This document shows positions 24,083 to 36,680 of a stretch of 64,000 bases of DNA, one piece after another (within the stretch, counting starts at the first letter, position 1; the number at the start of each line of letters is the position of its first letter). The notes under the pieces were generated by a model. It was not told the origin of the DNA. It made no database searches and saw only the letters and a list, made by a program, of their open reading frames with translations. Origin of the DNA: Imbricaverruca yamaguchii (Eukaryota; Arthropoda; Thecostraca; Neoverrucidae); NCBI GenBank assembly GCA_034440575.1, contig JAOTOL010001454.1, positions 124,001-188,000 on the forward strand. Reading direction: 5' to 3'. The position numbers and the translations under genes were made by a program.

Positions 24083-24830
24083 TTAACCCGCGGCGTCTTT
24101 CTGGTCAAATCCTCCCACCCTGTCTCGGGGGGGGGGGGCGGTTGAAGACCCCCTCTAAAATCCGAACTAAGCATCGCACGAAAACAAAAGAGGTGGCATC
24201 GGAAAGCGCTCGATGAGTAGGGTCCGGGTCCGCCCTCCAAAATATTTCCCCCCCAAAAGTGACGTCACTAGGGGGCTAGATTTTTACGACTTTTCACGAC
24301 TTACATTATGTTTTTGACTCTGGGGAGTTCATTTTAGGGGATATATGAAAAAACAAAATTTATTTGGAATGGGAAAAGGACAGCGAAATCGCCCAGGGCC
24401 ATAATTTTTAGCCCCCACGCAAAAATAATTTTTATGGGGGGAATCTAGCCAGAATCCTGTATTTGAACAGCAATTTAGCAAATACGCAAAATTTATATGT
24501 AGTCAAGAACGAAAAAGAAAAGGAAAAATTCAACTCGTACGTTTTGTTGCATCCGTAAAGATAAGCAAATGCTGAAAGTTTCATTAAAATATCCGTATCC
24601 GTTAAAGCGTGACGACTGGCTGAACTTTTTTTGGAGGCGACCTCACTTGACCTTGACTAACTCGTGGACCCTAGATGACCTGACCTAAAAATGTTGAATC
24701 AGCATGTCAAATTGATGTGGGAAAAGGTATGCCAAATTTGGGCGCGCTGTTGCGCGCTGTTCGTCCGCTATCCGCGAAAACCCTGGGGGGGTGGCGGTTG
24801 AAGACCCTCCCCAGAGACGGGATGGGTTAA
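24083..24830. mobile_element. TTAA-flanked MITE (family A), full copy
   Basis: This 748 bp element is bounded by TTAA on both sides. Its left end reads TTAACCCGCGGCGTCT and its right end, read inward, TTAACCCATCCCGTCTC. Both ends then carry a G-run and CGGTTGAAGACC-type sequence. The TTAA target and CCC-starting termini are typical of piggyBac-type elements, but there is no transposase frame inside, so it would be a non-autonomous derivative. Homologous copies are at 12380, 14758, 23600 and 54537. Confidence 0.8.
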
Positions 24831-25130
24831 CAGCTAATGTTTGCATGTAGGATATTCTTATTTAGACTAGCTCAATCTATTTGGGGGGAGCGGTAGGTAG
24901 GCAGCTGGGTACAACACGATGCTCTTTCTGAACAGCTATGGTTGAAATGAGCTAATAGACAGAGCCACGTGATTCTGATCACCACTTCGTAAACCTTCCG
25001 GGCATGTTTTGCAACATACGTCTAATGTTCTGCTGCCAGATGCTAACACACTGTGCTCATAGTCACGTTATATTATCCGGATTTTGTTAAGTTTCTGACG
25101 ACAACTTGTGGTACCAAAAATATTTAATAC

Positions 25131-25480
25131 ACAATGACACCAGTGACACCATTGTACCAGTGACAACATTGTACCAGTGACACCATTGTACCAGTGACAC
25201 CATTGTACCAGTGACAACATTGTACCAGTGACACGATTGTACCAGTGACACCATTGTACCAGTGACACCACTGTACTAGTGACACCATTGTACCAGTGAC
25301 ACCACTGTAACAGTGACACCACTGTACCAGTGACACCATTGTACCAGTGACACCACTGTACCAGTGACACCACTGTACCAGTGACACCACTGTAACAGTG
25401 ACACCATTGTACCAGTGACACCAGTGTACCAGTGACACCACTGTAACAGTGACACCATTGTACCAGTGACACCATTGTCG
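25131..25480 (+). repeat. 17 bp minisatellite, about 20 copies
   Basis: The unit is ACCATTGTACCAGTGAC with CATT/CACT and TACC/TAAC variants. Because 17 is not a multiple of three, all frames cycle through a 17-residue protein repeat. No spacers, so not CRISPR. Confidence 0.97.
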
Positions 25481-26416
25481 TTACTCAGGGCAACTGCCTG
25501 TGCTGGCTGGCCCGTTCGATGCCTATTGGAAACTAAATATATGAAACAAAGTGATGTGGGGCCACGGGTCATTAGGACAACCCGGGGATCCAGGGAGATG
25601 AGTTGAGGAGTTCAGGAGCTTCTAGTTCAAGGGAATTTAGCATCAAAACTGAACAGATGCATGTTCAGACGGTATCCTGTACCTTTAATACTTTGACCTT
25701 AAATTGCGTACGATGATTAGCATGGGTCCCAGTTACAGCATCGACTGTCCATTGTTCGGCGCAGTGTCCCCTGTTTCGAGTGGGTGCGGCGGCTGACGCA
25801 ACCACTGCAAACTGAAGGTCGCTATGTGCCTAGTAAATGTCAGGCTTAGGTCCTGGTCAAATACAATCGGTATTAACAATGTAGTTTTCCATCAATATCC
25901 CTGCGATCGTACATGCATCAACATACGCGATGCACGCAACCACAGCAGAAGTACTGACTGGGTCCTGGTGTACTACTGCCGCATGAACGGCTCACGACGG
26001 AAGGATAGAGTTGGTTGCCCTCGTCGAAGCAAATTTGACATTTAGGCAATAGCATACACTAGACATATCCGACCCAAATCGTGCCAAAAGCATCTCCAAA
26101 GTCACGATGGAGTTCCACCGAAAGATTGGATTCAGTCAAAACGCAGGTGACCTTCAGAGGTGAAAAAGTAATACGCGCCGACGGACGTCCAACTCAGCTA
26201 GAGGAGCACTGAAACATTTTCTGGCGAGAAATTTTTTTTTTCATCGAAAGCAGTCACTCAAGTTTTGAGCAACCATTTAAGTATGTTTAAAACATTTACT
26301 ATGCATAATCTTCATAGGTTTTAATTTACAGGCAGCGACACTTTGAATCTGCTGCCGGCAGGAAAAAAACGGCGTTTTGACTGCCCGCATGTGTTAACTT
26401 TCCTTCCCAGTTGCGT

Positions 26417-26488
26417 GGAAAATGCCAAGACAGCCGCCGAGAAAATGCCAAGACAGACGCCGAGAAAATGCCAAGACAGCCGCCGACC
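26417..26488 (+). repeat. 23 bp repeat, 3 copies
   Basis: GAAAATGCCAAGACAGCCGC plus CGA repeats three times with one substitution. Confidence 0.85.
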
Positions 26489-29263
26489 TGTATCAACTGT
26501 GAAGTATTTGACTGCGTCGCTTTGCAGTCTGGCGCACGGCTATGGAATGCTGGCTTCATGCGGCTGAAAGAGGATCTCGAATAGGCTTGTGGCTGGGGGT
26601 TTGCAAGAGGTAATCATTTAAATGTTTGGTTTGTTGGTGGATCCTCCTGACTTGCGGAGTTGTGGGAAGTGCTTGGTCCATCAAGAGAGGTAATTTATCA
26701 ACATGCTGGCTCCAGCTGTGAAGCGGAGCTACACTTCATGAAGCGCACAGCAAAGCCGAGCATAGTGGTGGATGGGTTCGATTATAAAATCAGGTTCTCG
26801 GTTTGGAGCGAAGTGGGAAGGTTGAACCAAGTCTCGTAATAAAGACACTACATCAGACACATGTAGGTATCTACGTACCTTAGACTGTGTAGGGTGTCTG
26901 GGTCCCAAGTATATTACTGCAGTGATGAAGAACTTTATCAATACGAAGAAGCTACTACGATTTTGGTTATTTTGCTTCAAATATGATATTTATATTTATA
27001 ATTTTAGTGCACCAATTTGAACCTATAGTACATTTTTAATCAGGTAAAAAGAAATAATAAACATGAACCTCTTGGTTTCGGTGTTTAGAAAACACGATGT
27101 GTTTTCGGTTGCTCATATATCGACCAGATCCATGGACTTATTACATACTTCAGAATTAAGAATAGCCCTCAGTTATTAGGCCAAGCCGAACACCAATCAA
27201 TTTTGCCTAATAACTACAACTGCATTCTGAAGATGGAGATAATTTGTTCACAATGTTGTTGCAACAGCTCTGTCTAGTAGTAGCTGGAACATAATCATGT
27301 TCGTGTATAAAATGTCGGCATTGTTTGTATATATGCAATTGAGCCCTTCTCATGTTGTTTTTATTTGCAATAATGGATACTATGGTTTTTCTTTCTTGAG
27401 TTGTTTCAACATGCTGGCACCTTGATTGACTATTTTTTTCTCGTGTTTGATTATCGTTTTATTGATTTGTATGACTTTAGCATTGGGTGATTTCATGCAT
27501 ACGCTAAGCAACTTTACATTCTTGATTCCATGTCTGCACCGCAACCATATTTTTCTTCGTAATTTCAATTTCCTCTGTTGTGATCCATGATGAATCTCTA
27601 ATGATAAATGTATGACCTTCGTTACCTATATAATTGTATCTGTGTTCGTTATTGTTTCATTGAGAGGAGTATAGGACAGTAGTATGCTCTAGGTTATAAT
27701 TTTTTGCGTTGCAAAGGTCGCATTCCATACAGTTTTCTGCGTCGTCATATTGTTCAGTGGGGATGACTGCATTGTATCCTTTAATAACGTAATAGTTCAG
27801 TTGAATTTTATTTTTAGTACTTCTTAGCATACTTGTAAACATTAACATGACTTACTTTAGTTACTCCTGTCACCTGCCCATTTTTGTGTTTTTCAGTCCT
27901 GTCATGTTTTCATTTTATTGATATATCATGCCAATTGGTATTCACTTCGCCCAATATGCTTCTGTTATCTCTATCCATTTGCGCATTTTCTCCTCCTTCA
28001 CGACACACAAAATGTTATTCATTAGTATGTTACCATTTCATAACATTTCCGATGAATTGCAACCATACAGTAATAATTACTGTTTTCATCAGCATGATCA
28101 CTATGCCGAGATACCACATGCCTGTCCTAATGCATCTAATGTATGTCTACAGTGTCTAACTTGTAGATGTTGGGTATGCTATTGTGGACAGCAAGTTAGG
28201 TGAGCTGCCGGGACATTGCTTCACTTCCGAGCGTGGGCGAAAACTCCGGGGAGGCGGGTCAAATTATCACTTGGCTCGTGGAACCCACCGTAAATCCTCC
28301 ACAGAGTAGATACGCTACTGGGAAAAGGCTTCAATACAATGCAAAGGATGAGAGAAGCCGAGAAAGGTCCAAAATCAAGGTCTTTTGTTTTGTGGTACCA
28401 GCAGGGACTGGGGAGATCACTTTTACCCATCTCACAACCGAGGGCGTGCTAAGTTTGCCACGGACGTCCCAGTTTGTCTTCCATGACCTCCAGCCATTGG
28501 TAGTGACGGTTTTCCTAACTATGAGACAGCTGGTGCCTTCATGGGCGACAGTCACTGTAGTTTTCGATTCACCTCTGGTAACCTTGGTGCTTGATTACCC
28601 ACGGGAAGGTCGGAAGAACAGGGACCAAGAAGGGCCCTTGTGGCTTATAGTTGCACTAATCTTTATGTCTTTAAGAAAGTATTCCAATACTTCAGGCTAG
28701 CTTTGAACATGTCCACTCATCTTACACTGGTTTCGACATAAATTCCTCGTTGCTTACGAGGGGCGTGGATAGGGTGTGCAAGGAGTCTACCACAATTACG
28801 ACACAACAGTCACGTATAGTGTTAAGTCATGCTAAGCACCGCCAACACTTAGCATCTAATCTGTGAGTGCTGCCGAATAAGACTGCCTTCAAGACGTCAA
28901 TATGTTTTCATGTATTTGAGGCATTCAAGTCATTTAGGTGTAACGAAACCCCATACGGCATTACCGGCAGACCTGTTCATGCATGACGAATCTCTGAACA
29001 CACCACCAGTAGCGCACTTGTTGCCACCGCCAGAAACCAAGCAGCCACCACCGCCAGCAGCGGAGCGGCTGCCACCGCCAGAGGTGGAGTGGCCGCCAGC
29101 CAAGGCGTGGTCGTGTCTCCAATGGCACGCGCTGCACGACGTCATGATCGATCGCGCGGCGGGCCGCCGACGATTCGACCTCGGCCCGGACCCCGACACA
29201 GTGACCGACTGGGGACCGCGGTCGCTGACGTCACTGTGACGTCACACCGACGGTGTGCCGGGT

Positions 29264-29449
29264 GTCGCGCGGCGGCGACACTGTCGCAGCGACGGCCGCC
29301 CTCGCGGCAGTGTCGCAGCGACGGCCGCCCTCGCGGCAGTGTCGCAGCGACGGCCGCCTTCGTGGCAGTGACATCCACAGCGGCGGCGACACTGTCGCGG
29401 CGACGGCCGCCCTCGCGGCAGTGTCGCCGCCGCTGTGGATGTCACTGCC
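29264..29449 (+). repeat. 29 bp CpG-rich repeat ending in a long hairpin
   Basis: The unit CAGTGTCGCAGCGACGGCCG plus CCCTCGCGG occurs 3-4 times. The array then forms a perfect inverted repeat: arms 29364-29394 and 29419-29449 (31 bp each, starting GGCAGTGACATCCACAGCGG) with a 24 nt spacer. Confidence 0.88.
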
Positions 29450-31230
29450 CGCCGCCGGCACTGGGTGTCGTCTCGACAGACGACCCCAGTCGCTCGTTCG
29501 CAATCGCCGATGTGCATTCCACAGTCCCCTCTGCTTGCTGATGTTTTGATGCTTGCAAGTTTCTGATGGCACATTGGAGCCAGCTAGCAGATGTTCATGG
29601 GCAGATCTGATGCCCTGCGCCACCTGTCTCATTTGATCCCGGTCTGCCGAGAGCATTTCGGCACCTTCCCCACCCGAAGTGGGTCGTCACCGCTTCAGCA
29701 TGTTGCCCGGAACGTGCAATGCAAACAATGCGCTGCGTACCACTAGGATAATACAGCGGTACCCTCTCAAAATAAATTTCAGTGAACCAACGATTGGGCC
29801 CAAGACAGGTCAAATAGAACCACCGCCCATCGTCTCCCTCTCCCGAAACGTCGAGCATCGACAAATTCAACCCTCTCATGCGCCGAATGCGAGGAGAAAT
29901 CGAATTATCAGTGTAGTTTTGGTTCGTCTAAATGTGCGGTGATATCATTCGACGCCGTAATCTATGTGCATGACTTACTAGTCGAGTTAGGTAAAATCCT
30001 CGCGGGCCACACCGATCACAATATACAATGCTTGTACAAGTTTGCGATGAACGTATTTATAGTTCACAATGGTAAATGTGGTCGCTGAACTAGGGTCTGG
30101 GTAAAAAAATAATATGAAATGTTCGTCTTGCCGAAATTCGTCATCCAGTAGTAATCGAGGTGAGTGACCTCACTTTATCGTGAAGTCACAGCTGATACAA
30201 CATGGTACGAGAACATCTTCCTGCCTGAATGCAATTACGTGAAAACATTAACCAAAGTAAAGCAGACCAACAACTTCAACTCACAAATTTAAAGTAAACC
30301 TCCAAAACTTGGAAGATTAGATTAGGTTACGTACCTATCTGGACTGCTTTGGAGGTTCAATTTCAATTTTTCGAATTTATCTTCCAATCTGGAAGCTAGA
30401 CTCTAAATGAGAAATTATGAACTTTGGAAAATATGAACGCCTCCTATCTGGGCTGTTTTGAAAGTTAACTTCAATCCGCAGAAGTTAACTTTCAATTTGG
30501 AAATTACGAACGTTGGAATTTATGAACTCTGGAAGATAACATGCGCACCAGAAGGCGGCTAACAGAAAGAGCAGCTTTTATCTCATATCGCGCCAAGTTG
30601 ACATTAGCCTTAGCTTCACCTTAGCCCACGATCCGTGTGTGTGAGCGTAGTAGCCGAGACAAGAGTTACTACGGTACAAGGCCGGACGAGAATTAGTGTG
30701 CAACTTGCGTGCTATTCGCTGTTTCTTCTCCTCTTTTTCTTCTTTTTCTCTCTTTGTGCCTTACATATAAATTACATCTGGATCTATCATGGCAATCTCC
30801 CTGTTCCAGACAGGGAAGATGCATGCTGACGTAAGTATGGTGTAGGTGTAGGTAGACGTAAGAAGGCAATGGTGAAGAGAGGAGATATGACCCTAAAGGT
30901 TCCATTTAGAAGGGCAGAGGGAGCTGGCAAAACGTAGGATGAGACGGAGAACTTGCTTGACGTATACATGTTACCGTAAAACAATCCAGAAATGTCAATG
31001 CCAGGATGGAGGAAAAGTGTGCCCGTTGAATTCTAACTTTACAAGACGAGCGAAAAGCGAGACAACAGGAGATTGCCGTTGCTAACAGGAATACTGCTAA
31101 TAAAATGAGGTCTGAGCAAAGAGAAGCTGCCGTCAATATTGCAGCTAGAGCATTGCTGGGAGAGCTGCGAACAAGCAGGCATGTGACACCGATCAGGAAG
31201 CGTCATCTGCCTCTGGCGACCCCCGGACAC

Positions 31231-31335
31231 AGCTGCACAGTAGCAACAGACCTGAGAGCTGCACAGTAGCAACAGACCTGAGAGCTGCACAGTAGCAACA
31301 GACCTGAGAGCTGCACAGTAGCAACAGACCTGAGA
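31231..31335 (+). repeat. 26 bp minisatellite, 4 copies
   Basis: AGCTGCACAGTAGCAACAGA plus CCTGAG repeats four times, identical across the copies. Confidence 0.95.
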
Positions 31336-33249
31336 GACTATGCGTAGAGCTATGTGGGTCTATAAGTGTTCGTTCGCTTCGTTTTGGAGAAAGGCATGTT
31401 TGACATATTGGGAGACCGTAGTGCCCAAGTTATCTAGAAGTGTCCATTTGGGGACTAAATGCAAACATAATATTACCTATTTATGACTTCAGAAAACGAG
31501 GAACAGGAGGTAGTAATTGCACTTATGGAATGTCCACAAAACGTTATCTGAGTTACAGTTGGTGGCGAGTGCTGCCGCCACTGTTACTAAGCTTACGCAA
31601 AGCATAGAAAACCGGTATCTAGAAATACGCCCTCCAGCATTTTGACCGGCTCATCTTTTCCATAAACAGCAGAGGGTTTGCATTGTATGGCATCAAGTGA
31701 TCGCGTTCCAGTAAATCACTAAGAATGCGCGATGACAATGGGAGGTCGTAAACAGCGCAGCAAAGTTTCGCTACCATGTCCTGAAGAGTCCTATGGTACA
31801 TAGGTTGCATAGGAATGCTATGGAACACAAAATGTATTGCACCTATCAGCATAAGATTCGTACATGTGTATGTCAATCGTGGTGTTGATGGCTTGTGGCA
31901 AACGCTCTACTCAGTATTTAGCCCCGCAAAAGGAAACTAATCAATTTTCACTGAGAAAAAAGTCTCAACATAGCTGACGATATCGTATTATTCTCCATTA
32001 TAAACGAATGCAGACATTAACGCCAAACTTGCTCTGAACAGGCTCATAGTTGGCGCGCAGCACCACCTATAGCAGTTCTCATACAGAACCAATATTTTGC
32101 ACGTACTTGTTTAGCACCATTGTGCAACTTGGTGGTTGATTAATGGAATAGATTGTCTGCCGATGCGGTGGCGAGTCGCTCGTTGAATGCAGTTCAAGGA
32201 AGGGTCAATACATTCTTCAGGCTCGATGCTCTTATTTTTTGTTTTAAGTTGCACAGCAGGGAGGATGGGAATTGACGTAGATGGTGTGGAACTGATACTG
32301 GTATATGTGTACTGAAAAAGTATCACCATGGTGTGCCCTTGGTAACCAGTAAATGTTCCTTCATTGCGATTGGTTGCGAGTACGGTCGATTATTTCCTTT
32401 TGTGTCGCTGACCTTACAGATGTCATTGAGGTCATGGTAACGATATAAACTTGAAACCCCGGAAAGAAAAGGCTCCTATGGTTTCCAAAGCGTGGCGGTT
32501 CGACCAGACTGGAAGGCTGAGATGCACGCGTGGCGCGTATGCCTGGGAGCAGAGTCTGACCTCATCCTCGCTTGGAACGGGCAGTGGTTAGCAAGGCGGC
32601 AGATTACAGGGCGGGAGGCGATGTAACATGAATATGCACGTATGCTTCACGCGACTTATATCACCATGTTGAAGGCACCACGAGTGCCTTACATGAGGCT
32701 TGCAGAGTTCCATAGGACTGTTTGATTTTGCTTACCGGTAATTTGGACTTTGCAAAGATATGGTTGGTAATGGGCATGTATGATACATCCTGAAGACATC
32801 ACTGTAATGAAAAGGAAAGGAAAGAAAACATGAAAGTTGAGAAGCGTTTAATATATATATATAGCACTGTAGGTAAATGTTCGTTGCATGAACAGAGCAG
32901 TTTAATCACCAAATTCGGATTTGGGATTTTCCTGAATTTTGAGAAGATCAAAGACAGGCTAGAAGTCATGACAGGCCACCCCGCATAAACAAAGCTATAT
33001 AGGTCATCGATATTCTACAGTGGGAATGCACTGATGTTTTCTCTATCGATATCATGCCTGCATATCAACAGCCTACGATCACGTTCAAGGCAACATAAGA
33101 ATTGCGAAGCAATCCAGATCAACGTCGACCAAGCGTTGTTCGGAACGACAGCCGTAGTAGGTACATCTGGTACGTCAGGTCACGGGCCGCAGCCTTGCCC
33201 AATCCGGATTGGCAACATCAGGGAAAGGTGGGTCGGATATTACACTGCT

Positions 33250-34170
33250 CGGCAGCACCTACATGCCCTGACAAGAGAAGCCTGACCAGCACATGACAGT
33301 ACCTGATGTCACCTGGCAGCACCTACATGCCTTCACAATACAACTATGACCAGCGCATGACAGTACCTGACATCACCTGGCAGCACCTACATGCCTTCAC
33401 AAGACAAGTCTGACCAGTGCATGACAGTACCTGACATCACCTGGCAGCACCTACATGCCTTCACAAGATAAGTCTGACCAGTGCATGACAGCACCTGACG
33501 TCACCTGGCAGCACCTACATGCCTTGACAAGACAAGTCTGACCAGTGCATGACAGTACCTGACATCACCTGGCAGCACCTACATGCTTTGACAAAACAAG
33601 TCTGGCCAGTACATGACAGCACCATGACATCACCTGGCAGCATCTACATGCCTTAACAAGACAGGCCTGACCAGCACATGACAGTACCTGACATCACCTG
33701 GTAGAACCTACATGCCTTGACAAGACAAGCCTGACCAGTGCATGACAGTACCTGACATCACCTGGCAGCACCTACATGCTTTGACAAAACAAGTCTGGCC
33801 AGTACATGACAGCACCATGACATCACCTGGCAGCATCTACATGCCTTAACAAGACAGGCCTGACCAGCACATGACAGTACCTGACATCACCTGGCAGAAC
33901 CTACATGCCTTGACAAGACAAGCCTGACCAGTGCATGACAGTACCTGACATCACCTGGCAGCACCTACATGCCTTCACAAGATAAGTCTGACCAGTGCAT
34001 GACAGTACCTGACATCACCTGGCAGCACCTACATGCCTTGACAAGACAAGTCTGACTAGTGCATGACAGTACCTGACATCACCTGGCAGCACCTACATAC
34101 CTTGACAAGACAGGCCTGACCAGTGCATGACAGTACCTGACATGACCTGACAGCACCTTCCCATAACCAC
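33250..34170 (+). repeat. 64 bp minisatellite with higher-order structure
   Basis: About 14 units containing ACATCACCTGGCAGCACCTA and GACCAGTGCATGACAGTACC. A three-unit block (about 190 bp, marked by GCTTTGACAAAACAAGTCTG and GCATCTACATGCCTTAACAA) occurs twice, at about 33580 and 33771. Confidence 0.95.
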
Positions 34171-35059
34171 CGAGCAGGCCTCACACCCGCTGGGATATCT
34201 TACTCAGTTATACAGGCGCCTAGATCCAGCGACTTTGTCTAGCGAAATGCCACGATTGTATCCAATTGCTTGGCGATGCCGGAGTGTTCTGATAAACATA
34301 AGAAATGTTCCAGGAATGTCACAAAATACCACTAAAGTAGTTAACATGCATGATACCCTGTCAATGGCCGATATTTGATGTCGATATTTGATAAATGATA
34401 TTTCATTATGTCGACCATTCTTCTCCAAACCTAACTCTAATTCAAACATTTGCGACAGCTGTTCTAGCTACAGCTGTCTGTCTACCTTTAGGGTTGTCCA
34501 CTTCATAGATGTTTAGGGGTGTACTGCCAAACATTCCTACGTAATACGCCTCTAATGTTCAACAAATAAATGAATATATGAAGTAAATGTAACGTAATAA
34601 TTACACATCTTACGTAGCCAACATTAGCCTGCGCATTGCAACACAACGGCTACGCAGTACGTCCCAGATGTTCAATCATTTTTTGGTTTGATAAGTTATA
34701 TTACTTGAGTCCTCGTTGATATTACGATCGATATCGGAATCGGCGCAGTGTAGTCGAAGCAGCTGACGCGCCAACAAAATCACAACTAAGCACACACACG
34801 ATGCCTGCTTGTGGCACCGGAAAAATCAAGTGTAAGCGTGCTGCATATTGCATAATTACGACATAAAATGAAGCGATAGTGCCCTTACTATTACCTTTAT
34901 TTCTGCTCAAAATCAGCATCAGATACATCGAAATGTTGAGAGAAAAAACAACATGCATTTCTCTATATCTTCTCGTATACTTGTTTTAGGTGTATTTTGT
35001 TTCTTTTTCAATATGTCAACATCAAATATAGATCCATTTCAGCGTGCGTTACGCCCCCT

Positions 35060-35300
35060 CCCCTGTGGAAGGGTAAGCTGTCCAGAGTAAGGATGCTCTT
35101 CTCCCAACCGAAAGCTTGCAGGTTCGAGTCTCATGTGATGCTCGTCGCTCGAGATCAATCCGCGTGAGAGTTTGGCGACGCCATATGGCCAAAGGAGTCG
35201 ACGCTTCGTAAAAACCAAAAGCCAACCTAGTAACCCGGCCACCCCACCCCATTCCCCAATCCCCATCCCCAAAGCTTCATTTCCCTTGCACCGATTCCGG
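35060..35300 (+). mobile_element. Possible second tRNA-derived SINE
   Basis: A tRNA-like head is visible: GTCCAGAGTAAGGATGCTCT, then TCCCAACCGAAAGCTTGCAG, then GGTTCGAGTCTC, which is a good B box at A-to-B-box spacing. The A box is degenerate. About 170 bp of pyrimidine-rich sequence follows. There is no second copy in the window, so SINE versus decayed tRNA cannot be settled. Confidence 0.4.
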
Positions 35301-35564
35301 ACCATTATTTCTGCCTCCCATTGAGAAATGCGTCTGACATTTATTTAGCTGCGTTAGGATGGGACTTGGCCGATCAATACACCAGGCACTTGTTCAATTA
35401 CATCGCCCATTAAACGCAATGTGTGCATTCGTCAGCTTATAACATTTACTCGTCAGGTCAATGTGTGTAGATGCAGGTGCACGCAAACAGCACACCTGAC
35501 ACACAGATGGGCAAACACACACTCAGACCTGTTCGGCATTCACATCGGCGACGAGCGAACCACT

Positions 35565-35985
35565 CGGCCCCTGCATACACTCGGCCCCTGCATGCACTCG
35601 GCCCCTGCATACACTCGGCCCCTGCATACACTCGGCCCCTGCATACACTCGGCCCCTGCATACACTCGGCCCCTGCATACACTCAGCCCCTCTAAAATTC
35701 GGCCTCTTCATACACTCGGCCCCTGCATACACTCGGCCCCTGCATACACTCAGCCCCTCTAAAATTCGGCCTCTGCATACACTCGGCCACTACATACACT
35801 CGGCCCCTTCATGCAGTCGGGCCCTTCATACACTCGGCCAATTCATAGACTCGGGCCATTCATACATTCGCCTCCTTCATACACTCGGCCTCTTCATACA
35901 CTCGGCCCCTTCATGCGCTCGGCCCCTGCATACACTCAGCCCCTTCATACACTCTGCCCCTTCATACACTCGGCTCGCATGCCGC
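35565..35985 (+). repeat. 17 bp minisatellite, about 25 copies
   Basis: The unit is CACTCGGCCCCTGCATA with TTCATA, GGGCC and TCTAAAATTCGGCCTC variants. The first half is homogeneous and the second half degenerate. Confidence 0.96.
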
Positions 35986-36294
35986 TCATCTCATCGCCTC
36001 CTCCCACCCCTTATTAACACACTTTAACCTTTACGGTACGTCTATTATCTCGTGCTTACCACAGCTGGCAGATGATCGGCGCCGCCCATCCTGCGCACTG
36101 CACACCACCCAAGTCGGCCTTCTCGCTCTCCAATGAACCGCCCAGGGAAATTATGGAGCAAAGAAAAACAGAGCGGCGGGCGGTCGGGACCGGCGCCGCC
36201 CGGGGGAGTCGGTGTACCGGCGGAGGCGCTCCGGCGTGACTGCCGTGAGGGGGGCGGGGCACAGGGAACACGGCAGCTGGTGGTGGCCGACGGG

Positions 36295-36680
36295 TCCAGC
36301 GTGGCTCAGCAGAACGGCTCAGCAGAGCGCCTCAGCAGAGCGGCTCAGCAAAGCGGCTCAGCAGAGCGGCTCTGCAGAGCGGCTCAGCAGAGCGGCTGAG
36401 TAGAGCAGCTCAGCAGAGCGGCTCAGTAGAGCAGCTCAGCAGAGCGGCTCAGTAGAGCAGCTCAGCAGAGCGGCTCAGCAGAGCGGCTCAGCAAAGCGGC
36501 TCAGCAGAGCGGCTCAGCAGAGCGGCTCAGCAAAGCGGCTCAGCAGAGCGGTTCTGCAGAGCGGCTCAGAAGAGCGGCTCAGCAGAGCGGCTCAACACAG
36601 CAGCTCAGTAGAGCAGCTCAGCAGAGCGGTTCAGCAGAACGACTCAGCAGAGCGGCCCAGCAGAGCGGCCCAGCGGAGCG
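36295..36680 (+). repeat. 13 bp minisatellite, about 29 copies
   Basis: The unit is AGCAGAGCGGCTC with AAAGCGG and GTAGAGCAG variants. It begins about 300 bp after the 17 bp array. Confidence 0.96.

Noticed and set aside
25131..25480. CRISPR-like regular repeats
   Set aside because: Units are head-to-tail without unique spacers, in a eukaryotic intron; it is a minisatellite.
26891..26928. Another AG...GT bounded candidate for the missing turret exon
   Set aside because: 38 nt has the wrong phase and reads into a stop; no Cys-Gly-Asn-like motif.
27380..28180. Possible LINE reverse-transcriptase tail (CMECDLCNAKNYNLEH) on the minus strand
   Set aside because: The C-C-H-like pattern is short, the flanking frame is broken and AT-rich, and no RT motif is visible.
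28200..28700. 166-codon plus-strand frame
   Set aside because: No recognisable domain and no splice or repeat context; an overlapping frame exists on the other strand.
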